Below, piece after piece: positions 8,800 through 19,110 of a DNA stretch of 64,000 nt. The stretch covers positions 18,026 to 82,025 of the forward strand of contig NZ_CANLSL010000012.1 in NCBI RefSeq assembly GCF_947493735.1, written 5' to 3'. The notes under the pieces are model-generated. The model saw only the letters and a list, made by a program, of their open reading frames with translations, was not told where the DNA came from and did not search any database. The stretch is from an uncultured Acinetobacter sp. (lineage in GTDB: Bacteria; Pseudomonadota; Gammaproteobacteria; Pseudomonadales; Moraxellaceae). Numbering within the stretch: position 1 is the first letter of the stretch; each line of letters opens with the position of its first letter. The translations under genes were made by a program, and so were the position numbers.

Positions 8800-11379
8800 T
8801 TAGCTCAACTTGAGTTTCTCAAAAGCCAAATGATCGCCGTCTTTGGACACTACGATGGTATCGCCTGCGCTAAATTTTCCTGACAAAATATCATTTGCCA
8901 GTTCATTTTCCACTTTGGATTGAATCGCACGTTTCAGCGGTCTTGCACCAAACATAGGATCATAACCCGCATCAATCAACAAACCAAAGGCATCATCTTC
9001 GATACGCAAGCCTATCTCACGTTCAGCCAAACGATCACGCAAACGATCGAGCTGAATGTCGGCAATGCCACGCATTTGTGATTTTTGCAGACCATGAAAT
9101 ACCACGACTTCATCGATACGGTTAATGAATTCAGGACGGAAATGCTGACCGATCGCCGCCATCACCACCGCACGGACATCGTCATCACTTGCCCCTTCAC
9201 CCAGCTCACGCACATCTTGCGAGCCAAGATTCGAGGTCATCACGATCACTGTGTTTTTAAAATCTACCACTCGACCTTGCGAATCGGTCAAACGCCCATC
9301 ATCCAAGACTTGCAATAAAATATTGAACACATCAGGATGGGCTTTTTCCACCTCATCGAACAAGATCACGCTGTATGGCTTACGGCGCACCGCTTCGGTA
9401 AGCACACCACCTTCTTCATAACCGACATAGCCTGGAGGCGCACCAACCAAACGGCTGACGCTGTGTTTCTCCATAAATTCGCTCATATCGATACGGATCA
9501 TGGCGTCATCACTATCGAACAAGAAGTTTGCCAATGCCTTAGTCAGCTCAGTTTTACCGACACCAGTTGGTCCAAGGAACAGGAATGAACCACTTGGACG
9601 ATTCGGATCAGACAGCCCTGCTCGTGAACGACGCACTGCATTCGATACCGCTTTCACCGCTTCATCTTGTCCGACCACACGATTGTGCAAGAAGCTCTCC
9701 ATATTCAGAAGCTTGTCACGTTCACCTTGTAGCATTTTCGACACAGGAATCCCTGTTGCGGCACTGACAACTTCAGCGATTTCATTATCGGTGACTTTGT
9801 TTCGCAGTAATTTTGGTGCTTCATTTTCATCTGCGACTTCGGCTTTTTCCAATTGCTTTTGTAGCTCTGGAATCACGCCATATTGCAAACGTCCTGCTTC
9901 CGCCAAATCACCTTCACGCTGTGCTTTCTCAAGTGCTATTTTGGCTTGGTCGAGTTTCACTTGCACATCTTTATTGCCCTCGACCAAGGCTTTATCGGCA
10001 CGCCACACTTCCTCAAGGTCATTATACTCTTTTTGCGTTTCGTTAATTTGACGCTCAAGTAACGATGCTTGAGATTTCGAGCCTGCGTCTTCCTCTTTTT
10101 TTACCTGTTCAAACTGCATTTTCAGCTGAATCAAACGGCGATCGAGTTTATCCAAAGCCTCAGGTTTTGAGTCCAATTCCATCTTGATGCGCGAAGCCGC
10201 TTCATCAATCAGATCAATGGCTTTATCAGGTAACTGGCGGTCGGTGATATAGCGCTGTGACATTTTCGCCGCAGCAATAATCGCCGAATCTAAAATTTGT
10301 ACGCCATGATGGGTGGCATATTTCTCTTTTAGACCACGCAAGATGGCAATGGTATCTTCCACACTTGGCTCATCCACCAAGACTTTTTGGAAACGACGCT
10401 CAAGCGCAGGGTCTTTTTCGATATATTGGCGATATTCGTCTAAGGTTGTTGCGCCGACACAGCGTAATTCGCCACGTGCCAATGCAGGTTTCAGCATATT
10501 GCCTGCATCCATCGCACCGTCGGTTTTACCTGCGCCGACAAGGGTATGAATCTCATCGATAAATAAGATCACTTGACCTTCTAGCTTTGCCAGTTCTTTC
10601 AATACCGCTTTGAGGCGCTCTTCAAATTCACCACGATATTTTGCACCTGCCAATAGTGAACCTAAATCTAAGGATAATACTCGTTTGCCTTTCAGACTTT
10701 CAGGCACTTCACCATTGACGATGCGCTGTGCTAAACCTTCGACAATTGCAGTTTTACCGACACCTGGCTCACCGATCAGTACAGGATTGTTTTTGGTACG
10801 GCGTGATAACACTTGAATGGTACGACGAATCTCATCGTCACGACCAATCACAGGATCAAGTTTGCCTGCGAGCGCACGATCGGTTAGATCAATGGTGTAT
10901 TTACCAAGCGCATCACGATTTTCTTCATGGTTACTGGTGGTCACTTTTTCATTTCCTCGAATTTTTTCGATTACACTACGCAATTTTTTACCATCACCAC
11001 CTGCGGCAGTGAACAATTTGTGGGTTTCACCCTGCTCCGCCAAAGCCAAAAGCACCCAATCTGTGGTGAGAAATTCATCGCCCGCCTTTTGCGCATAGCC
11101 ATCTGCCAGATTTAATACTTTCGCCGCTTCAGGGTTGAGATTGACGTCGCCTGTTGGATTGGCAATGGTTGGCGCATCTTGGAGCGCTTGATTGAGTTTA
11201 TCTTTCAGCTCAGTGAGTTTAACACCTGCCTGTTGCAGTAGACTTTGATTGGATGATTCTTCCAACAAGGTGGCAAGAATATGTAAGGTACTGATTGCAG
11301 TATGATCTTTGCCTGTGGCTAAAGACTGTGCATCAGAGAGACTTTGTTGAAGTCGGTCAGAGAATTTTTCAAAACGCAT
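8800..11379 (-). CDS. clpB: ATP-dependent disaggregase ClpB
   Basis: ClpB is a hexameric AAA+ chaperone that threads aggregated proteins with DnaK. The 859 residues follow the standard plan: two N-terminal Clp repeats (about 1-145), a first ATPase with Walker [10 protein letters not shown] (near 205) and Walker B ILFIDEIH, a coiled-coil middle domain (about 410-525, rich in Lys, Glu and Gln), and a second ATPase with GPTGVGKTE (near 605) and [11 protein letters not shown]. The C-terminal D2-small domain is present. AGGAT precedes the ATG by about eight bases. A sigma-32-type promoter lies upstream, so heat induction is likely. It is monocistronic. Confidence 0.98.
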   Translation of the reverse strand: MRFEKFSDRLQQSLSDAQSLATGKDHTAISTLHILATLLEESSNQSLLQQAGVKLTELKDKLNQALQDAPTIANPTGDVNLNPEAAKVLNLADGYAQKAGDEFLTTDWVLLALAEQGETHKLFTAAGGDGKKLRSVIEKIRGNEKVTTSNHEENRDALGKYTIDLTDRALAGKLDPVIGRDDEIRRTIQVLSRRTKNNPVLIGEPGVGKTAIVEGLAQRIVNGEVPESLKGKRVLSLDLGSLLAGAKYRGEFEERLKAVLKELAKLEGQVILFIDEIHTLVGAGKTDGAMDAGNMLKPALARGELRCVGATTLDEYRQYIEKDPALERRFQKVLVDEPSVEDTIAILRGLKEKYATHHGVQILDSAIIAAAKMSQRYITDRQLPDKAIDLIDEAASRIKMELDSKPEALDKLDRRLIQLKMQFEQVKKEEDAGSKSQASLLERQINETQKEYNDLEEVWRADKALVEGNKDVQVKLDQAKIALEKAQREGDLAEAGRLQYGVIPELQKQLEKAEVADENEAPKLLRNKVTDNEIAEVVSAATGIPVSKMLQGERDKLLNMESFLHNRVVGQDEAVKAVSNAVRRSRAGLSDPNRPSGSFLFLGPTGVGKTELTKALANFLFDSDDAMIRIDMSEFMEKHSVSRLVGAPPGYVGYEEGGVLTEAVRRKPYSVILFDEVEKAHPDVFNILLQVLDDGRLTDSQGRVVDFKNTVIVMTSNLGSQDVRELGEGASDDDVRAVVMAAIGQHFRPEFINRIDEVVVFHGLQKSQMRGIADIQLDRLRDRLAEREIGLRIEDDAFGLLIDAGYDPMFGARPLKRAIQSKVENELANDILSGKFSAGDTIVVSKDGDHLAFEKLKLS

Positions 11380-11413
11380 TTGTTATTATCCTGTAAATAT
11401 TGACATGACTCAT

Positions 11414-11441
11414 AGATAGGTGCAAATAGCAAAATTTCAAG
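11414..11441 (-). promoter_or_regulatory. Sigma-32 (heat-shock) promoter of clpB
   Basis: On the minus strand a perfect CTTGAA -35 box (11436-11441) is followed after 13 bp by CACCTATCT (11414-11422), six of eight matches to the CCCCATNT -10 consensus. It ends 34 bases before the clpB start. Spacing and position are those of RpoH promoters. Confidence 0.75.
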
Positions 11442-11580
11442 TATTATTTATTGATATTTTTTAAAATGTTATGTCTAAAATTAAGATGGATATCAGTTGT
11501 ATTAATGGTGTTTAATGTGACTTTTTTCAAGGTTTGCAAGATCTATCATTTAATATTCTTGGCACATACAGTTTTCCATA

Positions 11581-11613
11581 AAAGAACTCGCTCAATTGAG
11601 CGAGTTCTTTTTT
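11581..11613. terminator. Bidirectional hairpin downstream of aceA
   Basis: A perfect 12-bp stem, AAGAACTCGCTC with GAGCGAGTTCTT around AATT, lies about 32 bases after the aceA stop. The T-run is long on the plus strand and shorter (TTTT) on the minus strand. Confidence 0.75.
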
Positions 11614-11645
11614 AAATCAACTTCGTGATTACTCATTAATGAGTA

Positions 11646-13241
11646 TTAACCACCGAATTGACCCATAGTGTTTGCAGTACCGCCAGCTTTAAGCGCGTTG
11701 TCACCAGAGAAGATCTCTTTGTGATCATCACCGATGTCTGAACCAGCCATTGCTTGGTGTTTAACACATGCGATACCACCACGGATTTCTTTACGTTGTA
11801 CGCCAGCAACATAAGCAAGCATTGCTTGATCACCGAAGTATCCTTTTGCAAGCTCATGCGTAGACAACGCAGCAGTGTGGTATGTAGGCAATGTGATCAA
11901 GTGGTGGAATACACCCGCTTCACGTGCAGCATCAGCTTGGAATGTACGGATCTTCTCATCAGCAGCAGCTGACAATTCAGATTCGTCATATTCAGCACTC
12001 ATCAACTTCGCACGATCGTATGCAGATACGTCTTTCCCTTCAGCAGCCCAAGCATCATATACTTGTTGACGGAAATTCAATGTCCAGTTGAATGATGGAG
12101 AGTTGTTATAAACAAGTTTTGCATTTGGAACTTGTTCTTTAACACGGTTAACCATGTGAGCGATTTCAGTTACGTTTGGAGTCGGCGTTTCGATCCAAAT
12201 CATGTCTGCGCCATTTTGAAGGCTAGTTACACAGTCAAGTACAACACGGTCGATTTGCGTACCATCACGGAACTGATAAAGACCAGAAGCAAGACGTGTT
12301 GGACGGTGAAGTTTACCGTCACGCTTGATCAAGATTTCGTCATCAGAAGCTTCAGAGATATCGATTTCTTTAGTATCCAAGTAGCTAATATATTGAGAAG
12401 CCAAGTCACCTTTCTCTTTAGATACTGGGATTTTTTGCGTCAAATCAGCGCCTTCAGAATCAGTACGTGCAACGATGATACCGTCGTCAACGCCAAGCTC
12501 TAAGAATGCATAACGTACTGCATTGATTTTCGCCAAGAAGTCTTCGTGTGGCACAGTCACTTTACCAGCTTGGTGACCACATTGTTTCGCATCAGATACT
12601 TGGTTTTCGATTTGGATTGCAGCAGCACCCGCTTCGATCATTTGTTTGGTCAACAAATAAGTCGCTTCTTCGTTACCGAAACCAGCGTCGATGTCCGCAA
12701 TGATTGGAACAACGTGAGTTTCGAAGTTGTCGATTTGCGCTTCGATTTCTTTTGCTTTAGCAGCATCACCCGCATCTTCAGCTTTTTGCAATGCACGGAA
12801 CAAATCGTTCAATTCTTTGGCATCAGCTTGACGCAAGAATGTGTAGATTTCTTCGATCAATTTTGGTACAGAAGTTTTTTCGTGCATAGATTGGTCAGGA
12901 AGTGGACCGAATTCTGAACGAAGTGCAGCAACCATCCAACCAGAGAGGTAGATATAACGCTTGCTAGTCGTACCGAAGTATTTTTTGTTCGCGATCATTT
13001 TTTGTTGCGCAATAAAACCGTGCCAGCAACCTAATGATTGAGTGTACTTGCTGCTATCAGCATCGTATTCAGCCATATCTTTACGCATAAGCGCCGCTGT
13101 ATACTTAGCAATGTCCAAACCAGTTTTGAAACGGTTTTGAACAGCCATACGTGCAGCATCTTCAGGACGAATCGCGCCCCAAGTACCACCTAGTTTTTCT
13201 TTAACGGCACGTACGTGCTCTAAAGCTGATTGATAAGTCAT
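11646..13241 (-). CDS. aceA: Isocitrate lyase (large, Pseudomonas/Acinetobacter-type)
   Basis: Isocitrate lyase splits isocitrate to glyoxylate and succinate, the first glyoxylate-shunt step needed for growth on acetate, fatty acids or ethanol. At 531 residues it is about 100 longer than E. coli AceA and belongs to the subgroup typical of Pseudomonas and Acinetobacter. The catalytic signature appears as KQCGH rather than KKCGH, in the segment DAKQCGHQAGKVTVP. The metal-binding DIDAGFGNEE region and the IARTDSEGADL segment are also visible. AGGAA lies eight bases before the ATG. No aceB or glcB is adjacent. A long leader and a divergent LysR gene upstream suggest regulation. Confidence 0.96.
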   Translation of the reverse strand: MTYQSALEHVRAVKEKLGGTWGAIRPEDAARMAVQNRFKTGLDIAKYTAALMRKDMAEYDADSSKYTQSLGCWHGFIAQQKMIANKKYFGTTSKRYIYLSGWMVAALRSEFGPLPDQSMHEKTSVPKLIEEIYTFLRQADAKELNDLFRALQKAEDAGDAAKAKEIEAQIDNFETHVVPIIADIDAGFGNEEATYLLTKQMIEAGAAAIQIENQVSDAKQCGHQAGKVTVPHEDFLAKINAVRYAFLELGVDDGIIVARTDSEGADLTQKIPVSKEKGDLASQYISYLDTKEIDISEASDDEILIKRDGKLHRPTRLASGLYQFRDGTQIDRVVLDCVTSLQNGADMIWIETPTPNVTEIAHMVNRVKEQVPNAKLVYNNSPSFNWTLNFRQQVYDAWAAEGKDVSAYDRAKLMSAEYDESELSAAADEKIRTFQADAAREAGVFHHLITLPTYHTAALSTHELAKGYFGDQAMLAYVAGVQRKEIRGGIACVKHQAMAGSDIGDDHKEIFSGDNALKAGGTANTMGQFGG

Positions 13242-13746
13242 GATCTATTCCTGCATTCATATTAGGAGTATCAATTGAAGTCACATGCTCCACCCAATCC
13301 ACTCAGAAAGCTAAGTCGAATGGATAAAACTCGAGCGACTTTATTAATGAGTGACAGGATAGTCCGAGTGCCTTGATTAATCCAATATCCTATGATGATT
13401 TTCACTATTTATTTTAGAAATGGAAGGTAATCTCTCAGATGATGCGAAAGCTTTAATTTTTAAATCATTATTTTATAACAAGTATTCCCCATTGCTTTTG
13501 AACAACTTTTAACCAACCATTAAGATTTACTCTCAAATTTCTTGTTACGACTTATGTCTAAAAGCACAAAACTACACCTTAAATATGTGCCCAACCATTT
13601 CCAAAGCAAATATTATACTTTTCTTGGGAATTTTTGATTATTTTTTAAATGAATTTGGAGATTTAGTCATCGAAATTGACATACAAACGTCATATTTTAT
13701 GGCATAATCGTTAAAATTTCTCTAGGTTATTGTCGGTATTTATTAA
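13242..13746. other. 505-bp divergent intergenic region between aceA and the LysR gene
   Basis: An AT-rich spacer that must hold the promoters of both divergent genes. On the minus strand a TATAAT (13613-13618) is a possible aceA -10 box but has no good -35. On the plus strand TTGACA (13676-13681) lies about 65 bases before the LysR start, but no -10 box sits at 16-18 bp. I see no open reading frame in it. Confidence 0.4.
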
Positions 13747-14748
13747 ATGAATCTTGAGCGTGTCGATCTCAATTTACTTATATATTTAGACGTATTATTA
13801 CGTGAAAAAAATGTGACACGTGCTGCCGAGCAATTGGGCGTTACCCAACCTGCAATGAGTAATATTCTGCGTCGTTTGCGCACTTTATTTAATGATCCAT
13901 TATTGATTCGTTCATCAGAAGGCATGACACCGACTGAACGTGCATTAGAACTACAACCACGTATTCGTGATGCGCTGTCTGATCTGTCGATGATTTTGGA
14001 GCCACGGACTGAATTTCGTCCATATACTTCGAACCGTGTGTTTCGGATCATGACTTCGGACTATGCCGAAGCAACCCTTGTTCCACGACTCATTAAAGCA
14101 TTACGATCTGAAGCACCAAACGTCGTTTTAGACTTTCTCACACCAAGCGATGTATCTTATCGAGATATGGAGCAAGGTAAAGTTGATCTTGCCATTAACC
14201 GTTTTAATGAGATTCCACAAAGTTTCCATCAAGTCTTAGTTTGGCGTGATAGTTTTAGCTGTCTACTCAATGACAAACATCCTGCCAATACACATTTGAA
14301 TTTAAAGACATATTTAGACGCACAGCACATTTGGGTATCCAAGACTGGTATGGGCGTTGGCTTTGGCGTGAATCCTGAAAAACAAGCTGGACTTGGGTGG
14401 ATTGATCAGGCTTTAGAACGAATTGGTCAAAAACGTAAAATTTCAGTGTTTACTCGCCACTATCAAATGCCTGCGCTACTTGCACAAAATGTCGATTTGA
14501 TTGCAACATTGCCGACACGTATTGCGCGCTTACAAGCCAATAATTCTCGATTAACGATTAAAGATCCGCCGTTTTATATTCCTGAGTTTGAGCTAAAAAT
14601 GGCATGGTGTCCGTTACTTCACCATCACCCTGCGCATCGTTGGTTACGCCAATTGATCTTGTTTGTCGCACGTCAGATGGTCGAAGAAGAACATCGTGAA
14701 TTTATTGCCAATAACAATACGCCGTCACAACCTTTTTCAAACTATTGA
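13747..14748 (+). CDS. LysR-type transcriptional regulator
   Basis: A 333-residue LysR regulator. The N-terminal winged helix-turn-helix (about 1-65) contains NVTRAAEQLGVTQPAMSNIL, which fits the LysR HTH pattern well. The effector-binding domain (about 95-310) begins RVFRIMTSDYAEATLVPRL. The DNA-recognition style resembles the NodD/LeuO-like branch. The effector is not identifiable. Divergence from aceA across 505 bp makes aceA a candidate target, but this is inference; the gene also faces the downstream paeA-like gene. The ATG has no clear ribosome-binding site. Confidence 0.9.
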   Translation: MNLERVDLNLLIYLDVLLREKNVTRAAEQLGVTQPAMSNILRRLRTLFNDPLLIRSSEGMTPTERALELQPRIRDALSDLSMILEPRTEFRPYTSNRVFRIMTSDYAEATLVPRLIKALRSEAPNVVLDFLTPSDVSYRDMEQGKVDLAINRFNEIPQSFHQVLVWRDSFSCLLNDKHPANTHLNLKTYLDAQHIWVSKTGMGVGFGVNPEKQAGLGWIDQALERIGQKRKISVFTRHYQMPALLAQNVDLIATLPTRIARLQANNSRLTIKDPPFYIPEFELKMAWCPLLHHHPAHRWLRQLILFVARQMVEEEHREFIANNNTPSQPFSNY

Positions 14749-14942
14749 TTAAAAAGTAAAGATCAAACTAAATCGTCAGTTAATTTGGCGATTTCTTATT
14801 TATATAGACACAAATCGATAAACGTTGCTCACATACCGCTTTGATCGTAAATACCGTATAATGCTCGGTCTATACTACTGAAAATCAATACGATTCTATT
14901 TAATTATCAAAGCAATTTAGCTTTGCTGCGCACAGGTGCCCC

Positions 14943-16262
14943 GTGAGTTTATTTCAAAATGTCCTTGTCATTCTTATGCTCATCACTGCAGCAGGCTTTC
15001 TTTCCCTTTCAGAAATTGCGTTAGCGGGTGCACGTAAAATTAAATTAAAACTACTTGCGGAAGCAGGCGATGAACGTGCTTTAAAGGTTTTAAAATTACA
15101 AGACAACTCCGCTGACTTCTTTGCTGCATCGCAGATCGGATTAAATGCCATAGCAATCCTTGGCGGTATCTTGGGTGAGGCGGCATTCCGACCTTATATC
15201 ATCGATTTTGTCAAACGATTCTATGATGGGCAGGGCGCAGAAACCATCGGCTTCGTCCTGTCGTTTACCTTTGTCACGTCGTTATTTATTTTATTTGCCG
15301 ATCTAATGCCAAAACGCATGGCAATGATTGCCCCTGAAAAAATCGCCATCAGTGTCATCAACCCAATTACCCTTTTCATTAAAGTTTGCCGACCGTTGGC
15401 ATGGGTAATCAATGCGATTGCCAACATGCTATTTCGCTTATTTAAAATTAACACCACACGTGAAGACAACATTACGTTTGCTGATATTTCAGCGGTGATT
15501 GACTCGGGTGCGCAAGCGGGTGTCCTCCTTCAACAAGAGCATCATTTTATTGAAAATGTGTTTGAGCTCGAAGAACGTACCGTCCCATCAAGCATGACCA
15601 CTCGTGAGGATGTAGTATTTTTCACCTTAAAAGAGTCTGAACAAAGCATCCGTCAGAAGATTGCAGAGTTTCCCTATTCAAAATTCTTGGTTTGTAATGA
15701 GCATATTGATCAAGTAATTGGTTATGTCGATACCAAGGATATTTTGGTCAAAATCATGAATAATCAATCGTTTATTCAACTCAATGAATCGACGATTCGT
15801 AATGTCTTGATTATCCCTGACGCACTTACGCTCTCTGAACTTTTAGACCGTTTCCGCTCGACTAAAGAGAAATTTGCCGTGGTCATTAATGAGTACGCTC
15901 GTGTGGTCGGTGTCATTACATTGTCAGACATTATGATCACCGTAATGGGCGATTGGGTTGCGCCACTGGAAGAAGAACAGCAAATCATTAAGCGTGATGA
16001 AAATTCATGGCTCATCGACGGTACAACGCCAATTGAAGATGTCAAACATGCCTTATCTATCGAGGATTTTCCTGAGTGGGAAAACTACGAAACCATCGCA
16101 GGTTTTATCATGTATAAACTGCGCAAGATTCCTCGCCCTGCTGATGCAGTAGAACACGAAGGTTACAAATTCGAAGTGGTTGATATTGATCATTATAAAA
16201 TTGACCAATTATTGGTAACTCGAATGGCGCTTGATAAAACTTCGGAGCAGAAAGCAGACTAA
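14943..16262 (+). CDS. paeA: CNNM/CBS-domain inner-membrane protein, PaeA/YtfL type
   Basis: A 439-residue inner-membrane protein of the UPF0053/DUF21 family. The N-terminal DUF21 part (about 1-195) has three or four membrane segments and the conserved SLSEIALAGARKIKLKLLA and ASQIGLNAIAILGGI stretches, which are very close to E. coli YtfL (PaeA), a cadaverine/putrescine exporter. A pair of CBS domains follows (about 215-335), then a CorC/HlyC transporter-associated domain (about 350-430). The start is GTG with CAGGTG just upstream. Annotation as hemolysin is common but misleading. Polyamine export is by homology only. Confidence 0.8.
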   Translation: MSLFQNVLVILMLITAAGFLSLSEIALAGARKIKLKLLAEAGDERALKVLKLQDNSADFFAASQIGLNAIAILGGILGEAAFRPYIIDFVKRFYDGQGAETIGFVLSFTFVTSLFILFADLMPKRMAMIAPEKIAISVINPITLFIKVCRPLAWVINAIANMLFRLFKINTTREDNITFADISAVIDSGAQAGVLLQQEHHFIENVFELEERTVPSSMTTREDVVFFTLKESEQSIRQKIAEFPYSKFLVCNEHIDQVIGYVDTKDILVKIMNNQSFIQLNESTIRNVLIIPDALTLSELLDRFRSTKEKFAVVINEYARVVGVITLSDIMITVMGDWVAPLEEEQQIIKRDENSWLIDGTTPIEDVKHALSIEDFPEWENYETIAGFIMYKLRKIPRPADAVEHEGYKFEVVDIDHYKIDQLLVTRMALDKTSEQKAD

Positions 16263-16299
16263 TACTGAGATTGGTTTATCACAACTATTTTCCGTAAAA

Positions 16300-17316
16300 T
16301 TAAACTGTCGCTTGCCCACTCAACAATAAAAGTTGTTTCTCAATCGTCAACCAATCCTGTGCGACTTCACTGATGATCTCTAAACGGTTATCAAGTGTAG
16401 CTTTACTGTCTACATCGACCTGAAAGTTGGTTGTAATAGCATTGATATCAATCCAACCATCTATAGTATTTAGCTTGGCTTTAATCCGCACAAAACCTTG
16501 AATGGCTTGCAACACCCGAATCAACGTATCTGCATCAAACTGCCATGATTTTGGCATATGCCACCCTGCCACAAAAAAGCCCTGCTGTTCACTCGAATAA
16601 TGATATGGCAAAGTCTTTGGCGCACTGAAATCACTTTCGTTAAGTCGTGGCATGTTTTGTGTTAAAAGCTGTTGGCTCAGCAATGGCTGTTTTTTTATTA
16701 GCTGTGGAATGCGAGATTGATCAATTTCTTTGAGTGAAATTTTCCCGTGATCAAGTCGTTGCCAATGCTTTGGTGGGAACTGATAACTGTCTTGTAATTG
16801 TTTTAATTGTTGCTGATCATCGGTATTCATCTCTGATTGATGAGAAACCAGTACAACATCTGCAACATCAAGCTGTTGCAGGAAAATCTCATGCTTTTGC
16901 CAAAGTTGTTCATTGAGTCGATGACCATCAATCACAGTGACCACTTGACGAATATTCAAACTCGCTTGCCAATGCGATTCACTGAGTTGATCAATCAGTT
17001 CTTTAGGATGTCCCAGCCCAGTTGGCTCAATAAACAATCGGGTCGGTTTAAACTCTGACAATAACCGTGCTAAAGCAATCTGCATCGGAAGCTGTGAAGT
17101 ACAGCACAAACAACCGCCGAGTACTTCTTTTACCGCAACGCCTTGATGCGCTGCAATCCAAGCTTGATCGACACCGATCTCACCGAACTCATTCATCAGC
17201 ACAGCCCATACTTCATTTTCAGGTTTTTGCGTAAGTAAATGGCGTAAAACTGTGGTTTTCCCTGCACCGAGAAAACCTGTGATGATATGTGTTGGAACGG
17301 CTTGGATGATATTCAT
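16300..17316 (-). CDS. CobW/COG0523-family GTPase (metal chaperone type)
   Basis: A 338-residue G3E-family GTPase. Walker A is GFLGAGKTT (residues about 15-23), the metal-binding CXCC motif is GGCLCCTSQ, and ELIDQL and SHQSEM regions match the GTPase core. A C-terminal CobW_C domain follows. Proteins of this group, such as YjiA and ZNG1-like members, deliver Zn or Co to target enzymes. It lies 44 bases after the macro-domain gene on the same strand. No zinc-regulator site or paralogue of a zinc enzyme is nearby to specify the client. Confidence 0.88.
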   Translation of the reverse strand: MNIIQAVPTHIITGFLGAGKTTVLRHLLTQKPENEVWAVLMNEFGEIGVDQAWIAAHQGVAVKEVLGGCLCCTSQLPMQIALARLLSEFKPTRLFIEPTGLGHPKELIDQLSESHWQASLNIRQVVTVIDGHRLNEQLWQKHEIFLQQLDVADVVLVSHQSEMNTDDQQQLKQLQDSYQFPPKHWQRLDHGKISLKEIDQSRIPQLIKKQPLLSQQLLTQNMPRLNESDFSAPKTLPYHYSSEQQGFFVAGWHMPKSWQFDADTLIRVLQAIQGFVRIKAKLNTIDGWIDINAITTNFQVDVDSKATLDNRLEIISEVAQDWLTIEKQLLLLSGQATV

Positions 17317-17360
17317 ATAAGAGCTTCTAAAAACTACCTACATAGGTAAATTAGAATTGA

Positions 17361-17903
17361 TTATTCACTTGCAGATGAAGCGAGTAACGGTTTCAACACC
17401 TCTTGATACAGCTTAAAGTTTTGCTCATCAAAACAGACAAATAAAATACATTGCACACGTTTTAAAGTGCTTAACCGTGATTTCAGAACTTCATAGACTT
17501 TTTGCACAGCAAGCTCTTTGGGAAAGCCGTAGACACCTGTACTGATATTTGGAAATGCTATTCGTTCACATTTGAGCTTTTCAGCTTGATCAAGGCAGTT
17601 GTGATAGCACTGCTTGAGTAGTTTTTCTTCGTGATTTTGACCACCTTGCCAGATCGGTCCTACCGTATGAATAATAAAATTTGCGGATAGTTTCCCTGCA
17701 ATCGTCACTACCGCTTGCCCTGTACGACAACCGCCTTGCTCGGCTCTGATTATTTTGCATTCTTCAAGGATCTGCGCACCACCTGCACGATGAATCGCAC
17801 CATCTACACCACCACCGCCGAGCAGTGATGAATTGGCTGCATTGACAATCGCATCTGCGCTAATCTTGGTAATATCACCGAGAATGACTTCAACTGTTGG
17901 CAT
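17361..17903 (-). CDS. ymdB: Macro-domain O-acetyl-ADP-ribose deacetylase
   Basis: A single macro domain of 180 residues. The ADP-ribose-binding loops are visible: DAIVNAANSSLLGGGGVDGA near residue 20 and FPNISTGVYGFP near 125. This is the YmdB/MacroD-type signature, with the catalytic Asn and Asp in place. It hydrolyses O-acetyl-ADP-ribose made by sirtuins and can remove mono-ADP-ribose from acidic residues. It is probably co-transcribed with the CobW-type GTPase. The gene symbol follows the family rather than proven orthology. Confidence 0.88.
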   Translation of the reverse strand: MPTVEVILGDITKISADAIVNAANSSLLGGGGVDGAIHRAGGAQILEECKIIRAEQGGCRTGQAVVTIAGKLSANFIIHTVGPIWQGGQNHEEKLLKQCYHNCLDQAEKLKCERIAFPNISTGVYGFPKELAVQKVYEVLKSRLSTLKRVQCILFVCFDEQNFKLYQEVLKPLLASSASE

Positions 17904-17989
17904 GTGCTTTCCTTAAAATAAGTGGCAAAAATGAGTAGCAAAATGAATCCATTGCATCGAAGAAAATCAGATTAAATCATCTATTTTTT

Positions 17990-18181
17990 TTACTTTTCTT
18001 CTTTATTAAAGAAAAACTCACCCATACCTGCGATAAACCCACCCAAGCCAACGCCCAGTAAGGCATAACCTAAAATACTACTCATGTCATAATATAGTTG
18101 TACAGCGCCTGCAAAGCTCAGTAAGCCTGCTATCAGCAATAATACAACAAACAACCACGGACGTGTTTTTTGATCACTCAT
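17990..18181 (-). CDS. Small two-segment membrane protein
   Basis: A 63-residue protein with a short charged N-terminus (MSDQKTRPW), two hydrophobic segments (about 9-27 and 35-51) with Gly-rich stretches such as GYALLGVGLGG, and a basic/acidic tail. I chose the ATG at 18181; an in-frame GTG at 18223 adds 14 residues with no ribosome-binding site. It faces away from sodA. Function unknown. Confidence 0.6.
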   Translation of the reverse strand: MSDQKTRPWLFVVLLLIAGLLSFAGAVQLYYDMSSILGYALLGVGLGGFIAGMGEFFFNKEEK

Positions 18182-18264
18182 TGAAATCTTTACAAGTTGA
18201 AAATAGACAGTCACATTGTACACGTATCATTACATAAATTCATGTATTTGCGTGCAAACTTAGC

Positions 18265-18293
18265 TTGAGCACAATCTACAAATATGATAAATA
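18265..18293 (+). promoter_or_regulatory. Candidate promoter of the superoxide dismutase gene
   Basis: TTGAGC (18265-18270) and TAAATA (18288-18293) are 17 bp apart, 36 bases before the start codon; AAGGA serves as the ribosome-binding site. Boxes are degenerate. Confidence 0.35.
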
Positions 18294-18329
18294 TTATCAG
18301 TACTTACAGTAACCAATTAAGGATTTCTC

Positions 18330-18941
18330 ATGGCTTTCGAATTACCTGCATTACCATATGCTTATGACGCATTAGAACCACATATTGATAGCGCAACGAT
18401 GGAAATTCACCATACCAAACATCACCAAACTTATATTAATAATATCAATGGTGGCATCGCGGGCACAGAGTGGGAAAAGCTTTCTGTTGAGGAGCTTGTA
18501 GCACGTGTAAATGATGTTCCTGCTGAACTTAAAGGCAACGTGACCAACAATGCTGGCGGTCATGCGAACCACAGCCTATTTTGGACTGTGATGTCACCAA
18601 ATGGTGGTGGCAATCCTACTGGCGCAATCGCTGGTGAAATCGACAGTGCATTTGGTAGCTTTGACGCATTCAAAGAAGCTTTCATCAAAGCTGCGTTAAC
18701 TCGTTTTGGTTCAGGATGGGCTTGGTTGTCTGTTACTCCTGAGAAAAAACTAATCGTAGAAAGCTCTGCAAACCAAGATAGCCCATTGATGAATGGCAAT
18801 ACACCTGTACTTGGTCTTGACGTTTGGGAGCATGCTTACTACTTGAAGTACCAAAACCGTCGTCCAGATTACATCGCAGCATTCTTCAATGTTGTAAACT
18901 GGGACGAAGTAAACCGTCGCTATGCAGAAGCAACTAAATAA
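18330..18941 (+). CDS. sodA: Manganese-type superoxide dismutase
   Basis: A 203-residue cytoplasmic superoxide dismutase. The metal ligands are visible: His in [13 protein letters not shown] (His27), His in [10 protein letters not shown] (His78 region), and Asp and His in [14 protein letters not shown]. The GGHxNHSxFW form and the GSGWAWL segment indicate the Mn-type rather than the Fe-type (which has WNHTFYW). It converts superoxide to hydrogen peroxide and oxygen. It is monocistronic with its own hairpin terminator. Metal preference is predicted from these motifs, not proven. Confidence 0.95.
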   Translation: MAFELPALPYAYDALEPHIDSATMEIHHTKHHQTYINNINGGIAGTEWEKLSVEELVARVNDVPAELKGNVTNNAGGHANHSLFWTVMSPNGGGNPTGAIAGEIDSAFGSFDAFKEAFIKAALTRFGSGWAWLSVTPEKKLIVESSANQDSPLMNGNTPVLGLDVWEHAYYLKYQNRRPDYIAAFFNVVNWDEVNRRYAEATK

Positions 18942-18991
18942 GTCTTTTATTTTTATTAGAGTAGTTTATTCTCTAAGCGAAAGTAATATAA

Positions 18992-19027
18992 ACAGCCATT
19001 TAATACGTTTAAATGGCTGTTTTTTTG
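18992..19027 (+). terminator. Terminator of sodA
   Basis: A 12-bp stem, ACAGCCATTTAA with TTAAATGGCTGT around TACGT, is followed by at least six T residues, 50 bases after the stop. Confidence 0.85.
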
Positions 19028-19110
19028 CTTTGGAAATTCTGCAATGTATCTACGATCTCTTTAAGAATCAGTTAAAATAGCGCAATATTTTTGACAGTTT
19101 TATTTTTAAT

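Noticed and set aside
9500..10051. Long plus-strand open frame inside clpB
   Set aside because: It is antisense to ClpB and lacks a ribosome-binding site and protein-like composition. It arises from the codon bias of clpB.
13242..13746. Small coding gene in the aceA-LysR gap
   Set aside because: No frame has a start with a ribosome-binding site or protein-like composition.
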